From positions 7,684,901 through 7,748,900 of the forward strand of contig NW_022098037.1 in NCBI RefSeq assembly GCF_002288925.2: a DNA stretch of 64,000 nucleotides, read 5' to 3'. A model generated the notes under the pieces. The model saw nothing but the letters and a program-made list of their open reading frames with translations. It made no database searches and was not told the DNA's origin. The stretch comes from Delphinapterus leucas. Taxonomy: Eukaryota; Chordata; Mammalia; Artiodactyla; Monodontidae. Of this stretch, positions 32,701 to 42,095 are shown piece after piece. The translations under genes were made by a program, and so were the position numbers. Numbering within the stretch: position 1 is the stretch's first letter; each line of letters starts with the position of its first letter.

Positions 32701-34024
32701 TCAATAAAGAAAGAGACTGGGGTCAGGGAGACTGGGTAAAAATGTGTGATTTGACTGCTCTTTATGTTTTATTCCAATTCTCAGTTTTGTATATTTTTAC
32801 ATAACACTGATCCCTTTTAAAGCAAACTGTTCTAAGTGAGCCATGCTTACTCTTAAGTAATTTTATGTACAAGTTAAAGCAGGAGCATGTTTTTGTAATT
32901 TGGTTCAATCCTATGAGTGAATTTATAAATAACTGACATTTCTTATCCTGTCCGAGCTTTTTAAAAAATAAACAATTAAAAATAAATAGAATTCTGTGTT
33001 TGAGGAATTCCTAGCAATGCTGTTACCAGCCACTTGATTCGACGGTAACAGTCTTAGGCTTCCTCTTAGCTATGGCCACCTGTTTGAGCTGAGTAGGGAA
33101 TTGATGGTGGTGGAAGTTTCTTCCAACCTTGCTGAAGTTTTCTTGCCCTTGGACGGAGCTCCACTACTGGGACACTCCTGGATCTTGTCCCATTTCTTTC
33201 TTCTCCCCATGGAAGTGGAGTAACTAATCTGATTGGTGAGTTTGGGAGAGGAACTGGGTATGTATAGTTCAGCCACGCCCTCTTGGGTGTGAGCTGCCTG
33301 CAGGAACCATTGTTTTACTCTGTGCCCCCCACCCCCCCCCCCCCCCCCCACCCCCCCCGGCCCTAAGTTTTCTCTGGGCAAGCCCCGCATGGAGAGACCT
33401 GTAATATCCATACTGCTTGTACGGGGTGGGTAAATCAGTCTAATTCTGGAGTTAATTTTAGGAAGCCTATTTGCTTAGTGTTTCAGACTAAATTCTCAAG
33501 TATAATGATAAAGGTGATATTTTGATTTCTCTTCTTCCTTGCTTACTAGTCTAATTTCTTAATTGGCTCAGAATTTAGGCAGAGGAAGAAGTATGCTCCT
33601 TATTGGGTCCATGTAACTTTAACAACATTGTTAATGGGGGAGAGGAGGTATTTAATTGTGTTTTCATGTAACGTATGATGGTATTTATATTTTGCACAAA
33701 ACGGAATCTGTTTCTGGCTCCAACTCCAAAGAGAAAGGTACTGTTTCTGCCAGATAAGGTCTAAAATGCACATCCCAGCCCAGCATCCCCATGGAAAATA
33801 TCAGGCCCTGAAAGTAAACACGGTCATCAAAGAGGACTCAGATTCAGGGTGTACCTGGGTGAGACAGAACTGGAGCATCACACAGTCCCTCTCCTTAATA
33901 GCTAAAGCTGGCAGTCGGCTTTTGGAGAGAAGAGCGACACCTTCTGTAGGAATCAATTGACAGCAGAAATGGTACTTCAAGTGATACATAAGCAAAGATG
34001 CGCTCTTCTTAGTAATTAGTATTG
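32701..34024. other. Unassigned sequence, about 1.3 kb, containing a poly-C tract
   Basis: Apart from the poly-C run at 33325-33358, I recognise no element. The 113-codon minus frame at 33070-33411 includes a poly-Gly stretch produced by that run. Confidence 0.4.
33325..33358. repeat. Poly-C tract (C6-A-C18-A-C8)
   Basis: Thirty-two of 34 bases are C. The complementary strand is a G run able to form G-quadruplexes, and this strand could form an i-motif. Confidence 0.97.
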
Positions 34025-34065
34025 CCGTGGTTGGCTAAATAATGTTCTCTTAAAGATGTGCATGT

Positions 34066-34402
34066 GGACTTCCCTGGTGGCACAGTGGTTAACAATCTGC
34101 CTGCCAAGGCAGGGGACACGGGTTCGAGCCCTGGTCCGGGAAGATCCCACATGCCGCGGAGCAACTAAACCCATACGCCACAACTACTGAGCCTGCGCTC
34201 TAGAGCCCTTGAGCCACAACTACTGAGCCCACGCGCCACATCTACTGAAGCCCCCGCGCTCTAGACCCCGTGCTCCACAACAAGAGAAGCCACCACAATG
34301 AGAAGCCCGCGCACCGCAACGAAGAGTAGCCCCCGCTCGCCACAACTAGAGAAAGCCTGCACACAGCGAGGAAGACACAACACATACTAAAAAAAACCAA
34401 AA
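34066..34402 (+). mobile_element. CHR-1 type SINE, long form
   Basis: The head 'ggacttccctggtggcacag' has an A box and 'gggttcgagccctggtcc' carries a near-perfect B box. The long tail is built from 'gccacaactactgagccc'-like units and a short A-rich end. The TSD 'atgtgcatgt' is at 34056-34065 and 34403-34412. Confidence 0.96.
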
Positions 34403-34569
34403 ATGTGCATGTCCTAATCTTCAGAACCTATGAATACATTACCTTACTTTGTAAAGGGACTTTGGGGATGAGATTTAGTTAAGGATGTTGAGATGAAGAG
34501 ATTATTTTGGATTATTCTGGTAGGTCCAATGTAATCATGATATAATTCTTATAAAAAAGAGGCAAGAGG

Positions 34570-34764
34570 GGATTCCCTGGTGGCACAGTGGTTGGGAGTC
34601 CACCTGCCGATGCAGGGGACACGGGTTCGTGCCCCGGTCCAGGAAGATCCCGCATGCCGCGGAGCAGCTGGGCCCGTGAGCCATGGCCACTGAGCCTGCG
34701 CGTCCAGAGCCCGTGCTCCGCAGCGGTGAGAGGCCCGCGTACCGCAAAAAAAAAAAAAAAAAAA
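34570..34764 (+). mobile_element. CHR SINE, young short form
   Basis: It starts 'ggattccctggtggcacag', has the B box 'gggttcgtgccc', ends 'ggcccgcgtaccgc', and has an A tract at 34746-34764. The TSD is 'aaagaggcaagag' (left copy ends at about 34568, right copy at about 34773). It is CpG-rich and younger than the LTR and the SINE upstream. Confidence 0.96.
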
Positions 34765-35259
34765 GAGGCAAGAGAGTCAGAATCAGAGAAAGATGTGATG
34801 ACAAAAACAGAGATCAGAGCACCAGAGAGAGATTTGGAGATGCTATGTTTCTGGCTTTGAAGATGGAGGAAGGGACCATGAGCCAAACAATACAGAGGGC
34901 TTCTAGAAGCTAGAGAAGGTGAGGAAATAGATTCTCCCCTAAAGGCTCCAGTAAGAGCCAGTCCTGTCTATACCTTGGCATTAGCGCAGTGAGACTGATT
35001 TTCGACTTCTTACAAAACTATACAACAAAAAGTTTTTGCTTCTGTAAGCCAGTAAGTTCGCACTAGTCATTACAGCATCATTAGGAAACTATTATAAGTA
35101 CCCTAAAACAAGAATTATAATCCTGACAGAATATCATTTTCAAATTAATTTTTTAATCAACTCTGTTTTGGATAAGATAGTCTGATTTACAACTTACAAA
35201 TCCAAAGAAGGACGGACAAAGGTTAGTTCAATTTTCCAGGTTGCCACAAAATATTATGT

Positions 35260-35400
35260 ACCACACACATTTGTTTATGTGTTGGCTACTTTTGCATTAT
35301 AACAGCAGAGCTAAGTAGTTGCAACAGAGATCATATGGCCCACAGAACCTAAAATACTTACTATCTGGACCTTTACAGGAAAAGTTTGCTGATCCCCGTG
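35260..35400. mobile_element. hAT-type MER element
   Basis: 'agtagttgcaacagagatca', 'tatggcccacagaacctaaa', 'atacttactatctggacctt' and 'aggaaaagtttgctgatccc' match a common non-autonomous mammalian hAT element. A second copy is at 57752-57890. I do not name the exact family. Confidence 0.8.
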
Positions 35401-35710
35401 CTAGATGCTTAGGCTACAAAGTTACATCATTTTGCCTGCTCTCAAAGAGTTTACAAACTAGGGTGAGTGTTGGGAAAGAAAACCACCCAGTACAGTGAAG
35501 ACATTTCTCTAATTGTGTGAACCATGAGAATGAGATTATAAAGAAGGAAATGATTAGTTCTTTCTATGAAAAGTCTTTTAAAAGGCTTTGAAGAGGAGAC
35601 GAAATTTAAGATGAACATCACACTGTGTAAGAATTTGCTCAGTGGGTAGGAAAAATACATTTCAGATGAAGATTCAGTGTGATAGAAGGAGGTGGGGAAA
35701 GTAAACAGAA
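35401..35710 (-). mobile_element. L2 LINE, minus strand, diverged
   Basis: 'ttgcctgctctcaaagagtt', 'tacaaactagggtgagtgtt' and 'ggctttgaagaggagacgaa' match antisense L2 order. Confidence 0.55.
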
Positions 35711-36649
35711 AGTATAGGAATCACCCATTAAGTTGCCCAAGCGACTGTAGCATCTGGTGTGTGTGGAGATGGACAGAAGGAGTAAGTTAGGCTAGTGGTG
35801 GGTGGGTCCTAGAGAAAGAGAGGAAAAAAAAACCCTCCTAAACTCTTAACTATGATGTGAGAATCCCCTTGCTATTTTGTTGCAGTCTTCATCAGAGCTG
35901 CAGCTTTCTGGATGAGTCACTTTTTTCAACTGATACTGTTATCTTAAACCATGTAAAGATGGGGAGAGAGTAGCAAGGGTGGATCCGGTCATTGTGACAT
36001 TAACTTCCTAATTTATGTCTTTGTAAAGATGTTTTCATGGCAAAGTTAAATTTTATAATTGGGAAACTATTCTGGAATTGCTAAATATTCATTGTAAAAG
36101 GAATCCCATTTTTCAAAGCACAGTGTGGACAACACAAGAGAGTGCAAAGATAAGGGGAGAAATGTCTTGAGAAACTGCCCCACTCCCCGCCATAGTGGTT
36201 TAAAAATGACAAGTACATGAATTTTGGATAGAAGATGGGAAAGAAAATTCTTTTTGTAGAAAGGCAGTTTCCAAGAACAGATTTTTCACTGAGCAAGCTA
36301 TGCCAATAGCCCCTCACATGGTGCACAGGGAAGATGCTCTCCTTTCCATCATTCTTTTGTCATTGAAATCTGCCTTCTTGATTGCCCCTTCCTTGAACTC
36401 TGGATAAATTCAAACTCCACCAGGTTCTGTTGGAAGAAGAAAGGTTAAGTGGAAAGTAAGTGCACTGGGAGGATTTGGGAGAAACTTTATTAGGGACCAT
36501 AGAATCATAAGCATAATTGTGCCATAATAATTCACAAAGTTTCAGCATGCTGTATTTAAACTGCATTTGACTAGTTCTTCAGATTATTTATGTTTGCTGT
36601 TACAAATTGATCCTGGATACAATATCAATTTCTTAATGAACAGTTGCAG
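35711..36649. other. Unassigned sequence
   Basis: Nothing recognised in about 0.9 kb. Frames are short. Confidence 0.4.
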
Positions 36650-36955
36650 AAGTGGATCTGCTTCATTACCTAGCTGTGTGGCCTTTGACATGTTCTTGTG
36701 TCTTTCCGAGTACTAGTCTCTCCAAGTGCAAAATAAGCATGCTAGAGAAGTTGTCATGGAGGGGTGGAAGAGCATTGGGTTTGAGGCTAGGATACAGGAC
36801 TTCCCAAGACAGCTCTAACTCAGTTGCCTCTAATTTGCTACTTATTTATTCTGTGTTCTTGGACAAATGGCCCTTCTGAACAACAGTTTCCTTATCTGTA
36901 AAACAATAAGAATAATACATAGAAATCTTATGAAGCTGCTAAAAAGATTAAAAAG
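36650..36955 (+). mobile_element. Two MIR-like fragments in tandem
   Basis: The first (36650-36740) holds 'attacctagctgtgtggcct'. The second (36766-36955) holds 'gaagagcattgggtttgagg', 'ttcttggacaaatggccctt', 'aacagtttccttatctgtaa' and 'aacaataagaataatacata'. Both are plus strand. Confidence 0.7.
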
Positions 36956-37124
36956 TAAAGGAGAATTATACACTAGTCAAGAAAGACTTCATCTTCCTCT
37001 ACAGTTTGTTAAAGATCCAGAAGACGTTAGGGTCAGTCAGATGACGAGTTTTAAAGATATTTAATCACTTGTTTTTAATATGTTTCAAGAGCCTTAAACA
37101 TAATCCTGACTCCTACCAGTAATC

Positions 37125-37290
37125 TTCCTCTTGGAAATCTTTCTTAAGAAAATAATATAATATTTAGGATTATTTTGTGATAGCAAAAATTGTAAATAAT
37201 TTTTATAATGAATGTTTAACTAATGGTTAATAAAATAGGCTGCCACTTTGTGGATTATTATGGGGTTATTTATATGGGTTTATGATTCTA
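37125..37290 (+). mobile_element. Possible old L1M ORF2 fragment
   Basis: 'cttaagaaaataatataata' and 'gatagcaaaaattgtaaata' resemble the old L1M ORF2 3' region. Weak. Confidence 0.35.
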
Positions 37291-37738
37291 TAGCCCCTGG
37301 TGGAGTCTCTTCCAACTTGTCTTTAAAAACACAATGGTAATTTATACAATGTATCTAAAAATCACAGCGTTAGTATGTGATATGGTTTTTTCCAAGAAAA
37401 AAATATAAAAATTTATGGTATTGTGCCTGGAGGAAAAAAAATTACAACATTGAACATTCCTACTGACACACAACCTAGTGCCAGAATCTTTGACAATTTT
37501 CTGATCAGTGGGGTTGGACTGAGAAAAGTCAATTGGTGGCCTACCAAGCCATCATCCAATTAAGACTAAGAAATCCTGGACTAAAATGGGACAAGGTGGG
37601 ATAATATTTCACCTCTTCCCCACTGTCTGCCCTCTGGTTCAGTGATTCAAGACCTTTACTTATCAGAAAACAAGGTAGCCATGTTTAAATCAGATAAGTC
37701 CTATGTTTTGAGGAGGCCATTGTTGTCTTCTTCCCTAT
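37291..37738. other. Unassigned sequence
   Basis: Nothing recognised, except that the stretch to about 37460 might continue the L1M remnant. Confidence 0.35.
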
Positions 37739-38093
37739 CTGCTCTGGACTGAACATTTGTGTTTCCTCCCAAATTCATATGTTAAAACCATAATATGATG
37801 GTATTTGGAGGTTGGCCTTTGGGTGGTAATTAGGTCATGAGGATGGAGCCCTTATGATGGAATTAGTGCCCTTATAAGAAGGGACATGAGAGAGTTTCTT
37901 CTCTCTTCTCTCCACCACGTGAGGATACACTGAGAAGATGGCCATGTATAAGCCAGGCATGGTCCCTCACCAGACATTGCTGGGACCTTGATTTTAGACT
38001 TCCCAGCCTCTAAAACCATGAGGAATGAACTTTTGCTATTTAAGCCACCCAGTCTACAGTATTTCCTATGGCAGCTCAAGCTGTCCAAGATGC
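37739..38093 (+). mobile_element. MST/MLT1-type MaLR LTR, nearly full length
   Basis: It begins 'tgctctggactgaacatttg' with the canonical TG. It continues with 'ccaaattcatatgttaaaac', 'ggtaattaggtcatgaggat', 'cagacattgctgggaccttg', 'gattttagacttcccagcct' and 'taagccacccagtctacag', and ends near 'caagctgtccaagat'. A solo LTR; no internal sequence is present. Confidence 0.92.
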
Positions 38094-38679
38094 CATCCCG
38101 CCTCTGATCTATCTTTCAATATCATTTTGCAAAGTGTTTTCTCCAGAAAGCAGGGTAGGAACCTGTGGGATGGTGGTGATAGTGGTGGTAGTCATCTGGT
38201 TACCACTGCACTTTTGCATTCTGGAAGTAGAGTTCCCTTGAGCAAAGCACTTTAGATGAGACAGCAACAGGTAACCATCAGGTCGGGTAACAACTCGAGC
38301 TGTGCAGTTCAGAGTTTCAGAGAACCACCCTGTAGAGGTAGGCCACATTCCGTTGTGGGCCAGGAGAGCTGTCCTAGGTGAATTCCTGCTAGGCATTGGC
38401 CAGAAGCTCTGCAAATTACTGTACTCCAGTTATGCTTTAAAGTGAAGGTGATGGATATGGAAGGCAGAGAAGAGCAAACTAAAATTAATTAAAACTTTCT
38501 TTGCCTAGAAAAAGTCCTTAGCCCATCCTTCCAAAAATCCCACTAAACTCCAAGTAAGCAAATATGAAAATAAACTCCAAGAGTGCGAACATTAAAAAAA
38601 AAAGTATAAATAAAAAATCCAGCAAGGATTGACAATAAAAACAATTACCCACTGATTAGTTAGGAACTTGTTTGGCTAT
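38094..38679. other. Unassigned sequence
   Basis: Nothing recognised. The 101-codon minus frame at 38109-38414 has no known features. Confidence 0.4.
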
Positions 38680-39110
38680 CTAAAACAGAAAATCCAAATA
38701 GTTAGTGATGGCCCAAATAAGATAAGGTTTATTTTTCTCACATGTGAAAGAAGTTCAGAGATGGGCAGTTCAGAGCTGGAAAGGTAGCCCACGATGTCAT
38801 TCAAGGACACAGGTTGCTTCCAGCTTTCCCCTCTGCAATCCTTAAAGTGACCCTCTCAAGATGGCTGCCAGGACTCCAGCCATTGTGTGGAGGCAGAAAG
38901 ATGACAAAAGGCAAAAGGAACACTTGCTGGTTGATTCTTTCCCATTTAGGGGCCTTTCTGAGAAGCCCCACTGGTGACTCCTGCCTATAATTAATTCATT
39001 GGCTAGACCCTATTACACGGCAACCCCCTCTGCAAGGTAGGTTGGGAAATGTAGTTTTAGCTGTGACTATTTCTACACCCAACTAAATCAAGACTCAGTA
39101 AGATAGCAGA
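38680..39110. mobile_element. Unclassified ancient interspersed repeat
   Basis: 'aggtttatttttctcacatg', 'gatgggcagttcagagctgg', 'tcaagatggctgccaggact' and 'ttcattggctagaccctatt' follow a mammalian repeat consensus that I recall but cannot name. Confidence 0.5.
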
Positions 39111-39181
39111 ATGGATCAACATTGAGTCAACAACTAGCAGTGTCTGCCATGTCTACAAATCTACAAAAAAAAAAAAGTCTG

Positions 39182-39398
39182 GGGCTTCCCTGGTGGCGCA
39201 GTGGTTGAGAGTCCGCCTGCCGATGCAGGGGACACGGGTTCGTGCCCCGGTCCGGGAAGATCCCACATGCCGCGGAGCGGCTGGGCCCGTGAGCCATGGC
39301 CGCTGAGCCTGCACGTCCGGAGCCTGTGCTCCTCAACGGGAGAGGCCACAAACAGTGAGAGGCCCGTGTACTGCAAAAAAAAAAAAAAAAAAAAAAAG
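39182..39398 (+). mobile_element. CHR SINE, young, intact Pol III promoter
   Basis: The most intact copy. The A box region is 'tggtggcgcagtgg' (39191-39204), the B box is 'ggttcgtgcc' (39237-39246), and a long poly(A) occupies 39375-39397. The TSD is about 'aaagtctg' just before 39182 and after 39398. CpGs are well kept. The ORFs across it on both strands are SINE shadows. Confidence 0.97.
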
Positions 39399-39405
39399 AA
39401 AGTCT

Positions 39406-41059
39406 GTTCCAAGAATCAGAACTATAGCCAATTCCCAGTAAACCTCATCTGTGGGGCTTTAGGAAAGCAGCTCGTAGAGAATCCCCAAATCAAAGTTAAG
39501 ACTATATTAACCACAGAATATAGGAAATGGATTGAATGTAAACTTATTTAGTTAAACTTCTATTCTGTAATTAGGAATCCAGTTTTCATTCTATAGATAT
39601 TATCTGAAATTCTACAAACTATAAAATAAATTAAGAATTGTATCATATTAATTGCTTGGGGAGAAATGGCCAAGAGGTTAACTAACTAAAGGATTGTTAC
39701 CTATCCTTTGCCTTTCTTTAAATATTGGAGTGGAATTGAAGTGTGCGCCTTCTCTCTTCTCCTCTTTTTTACCCAGTCCCTCTATCTCCGGCCTTGAGTT
39801 TATAAAATTCAGAGCCTCTCAAGCATTTTCTTTGTTGGGCCACTGACCCCTGTTGGGCGGGGGTTAGGGGCAGAGGGACCAAGCTTAGGACTGGCCCCTC
39901 CCCTGGTGGGTGGGGGAGGGGACAGGGCTTCCTTGTGTTAGAGTTAACTCCATAGCAGTCCCTGACATAGAATTGGTGCCTAGTAAATACTGATTTGAAT
40001 TGAAGCTCAGATTTAAAAGATGGGGTGGTGGCAGTAGGCACATTCTGGTTCATTCTTCTTGGTACTTTACCCCAGCCCTCCTTGTTCCTGAGTGAGTGCA
40101 AAGAGTCACTGAAGTGCACCTGAACTTTCCTCTGTTCCTTCTCTTTCCCACAGCAGCGGGGTGCATGGTGGAGGGAAGGGGGGAGAATTAGAGACAGATG
40201 GGAACCTACTGATTTCCTGTTTGCATGCCTCCCCTCAAGAACTATGGAAGAAAATTTATATTTTATTGAAAAATACAAAATTTGAAGTGAAAGAGGAAAC
40301 TAGGGCATCTAATAATAATAGTAATAAGACTTAGAATCTGTCCCATCTTACACGTAGCACAAAGAGCCTTCTGAAGTGTGCTTCCATTCCCTCACACAAG
40401 TGATTCTGTCTAGGCACTGGCCCACCTCCTACATCCATGGGCTCTTTTTTGGGCCGGGCCTCTTTCTGGGTGACTCCACCGAGATTCTCAACTAAGAACG
40501 GAACATTTTCTTCATTTTCACCACACAGAGGAATGATATTATGTGCAGAACATCTGCAAATCTTAAGTGTGGGCCTCATGCTGTACCAGTTTCCCACACA
40601 TAAATCTTCCTGTGAACTCAGGTCCACTGATACTTGCCTTTATAGGTGACTGTGAGGCCAAGCACATGTTGTCCTTTGGAGCAGAAAACCAAACCCCCTT
40701 TCCAATGGAAAACAGTCCACAGTTTTAGGAGGTTTGAACAATAGCTCACGGCCCTCTTGCTTGTCTGCTTTTTCCTCCCACAGTGCTCCAGTCTGGATGA
40801 CTGGACGCTCATTCAGGCAGCCAGATTCTGAGACTCTCAGATTGGAAGGTGTGGCCTATTCACCCATCCAGGGCTAAGGTTCCTCCTCAATGTGTGCAGT
40901 CCAGCCTCTGTTTTCCCTTCTCCTTGGGCAAGGAGGTGGCAATGTCTTTGAGATCTATCATTCACTCCATCTTCAGACCACTTCAGTCAAACGAATTTGC
41001 TGCTAAACACCTTAGATGGCAACTATAACGAATTGGCTAAAAAACTAAGCAAATGAAAA
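39406..41059. other. Unassigned sequence, about 1.65 kb
   Basis: I recognise no repeat or gene. A 169-codon minus frame (39769-40278) and a 98-codon minus frame (40331-40627) have no recognised domain. A short 'aataataatagtaataa' run is at 40310-40326. Confidence 0.4.
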
Positions 41060-41215
41060 CTGGTGCTTCCATGTGATAGGATGTAATGCATCTATTAAAG
41101 ATCATATTTTAGGAAAAATTATTGAATCACCTGGAAAAAAAGTTTATGATATATTATGACATAAAAAGAGCAGGTTATAGGACAATATGTAAAGTACAAT
41201 CCAGATAGATAGATG
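41060..41215 (+). mobile_element. Old L1M/HAL1-like 3' ORF2 fragment
   Basis: 'tgatatattatgacataaaa', 'agagcaggttataggacaat' and 'atgtaaagtacaatccaga' match the region around the end of an old L1 ORF2. Confidence 0.55.
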
Positions 41216-41250
41216 GATAGATAGATGATAGATGATAAATAGATAATAGA
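41201..41250. repeat. Degenerate (GATA)n microsatellite
   Basis: Repeats of 'gata' with 'gatg' and 'gataa' variants. Confidence 0.85.
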
Positions 41251-41260
41251 GTGAGCGAGT

Positions 41261-42016
41261 AAGTGGACATAAGGGATGACGAGTGTTTCAAAACACTTAA
41301 CTCTACCCTGAGGGCTGTGTTACTATTTACCTTCCGTTCGCCTTACACCATCTAGAAAGACCAGTAGACACTTCTAGAAGGAAAACAATCTTATGACTAC
41401 TCAAACACAAAAATGCAGAGAATTCAGGGGATGGTGTTCCCTTCCAGTCCATTCACTGAGTCAGTGATGGTCACTGGAAGCCAGCCCTTTGTCTCCCCTC
41501 TCTCGCCATGGTTTTTCCATCCTCTCACACATTTCTGCAGCATCCCAGCTCCACCCTGGCATTAAGAGATCCTTACAATCCTCCACAGGAGCAGGCATAG
41601 GGCTTCTGGAAGTTTCAGGGTGTGGCATTGTCGAGATGAACTCCTCTTGTTAATATTCAGTCCAGCACATAAAATTTAAGGTATTATTTACAATTTAAAA
41701 AAAACCTATCAAGATTATGGGGAACAGAAAACCTCATTAGGTTACATTGACTTTGCCATATAATTAGGCAGATGTCATGATAAAATGTGTTAGCCTAGAA
41801 GGGAAAATACTACAGGTTTTTGGAGAGCAGATGAGTTACCCAATCATCATCATGGTTAGTCTGGAAAGTTGCGATTTCTATATCTTAAAGGACTCTCCTT
41901 TCTCGCTCTCTCTCTCTCTCTCTTAATCATTTCTCCATATTCTTTCATCTCCTGGAAAAAAATTTCACCACACCCACTATTTGCATTGCTTCTTAGAGAA
42001 CATTCTTCTTTGCAAG
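41261..42016. other. Unassigned sequence with a (CT)n run
   Basis: A (CT)n run lies at 41904-41923. Nothing else is recognised. Confidence 0.4.
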
Positions 42017-42095
42017 CTGGAGCTATGAATTTTCTGATTCAGGTCAAAGTTACTGAAGCCAAAAAGAATATGAAAGAAACCATAGGGAAAGTGAG
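42017..42095 (+). other. Exon-like segment (weak)
   Basis: 79 bp between 'cattcttctttgcaag' (acceptor-like) and 'gtgag|gtgagc' (strong donor). It is purine-rich, with one frame open across all 25 codons. No homology recognised and no partner exon found. Confidence 0.15.

Larger units (their letters stand above)
34025..35105 (+). mobile_element. MLT1-type MaLR LTR, split by two CHR SINEs
   Basis: Without the SINEs the pieces join into one LTR: 'ttggctaaataatgttctct', 'gtcctaatcttcagaaccta', 'gggactttggggatgagatt', 'gtaggtccaatgtaatcatg', 'agatgtgatgacaaaaacag', 'tagattctcccctaaaggct', 'ttctgtaagccagtaagttc' and 'taggaaactattataagtac'. It is an old eutherian ERVL-MaLR LTR with no internal retroviral sequence alongside. 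Confidence 0.88.

Noticed and set aside
7472..39398. tRNA genes at the A and B boxes of the CHR copies
   Set aside because: The boxes belong to the tRNA-derived heads of SINEs. No cloverleaf with an anticodon arm and discrete 3' end is formed.
39769..40278. 169-codon minus-strand frame
   Set aside because: No known domain, and no splice or promoter context. Its length is not decisive given the number of frames in 64 kb.
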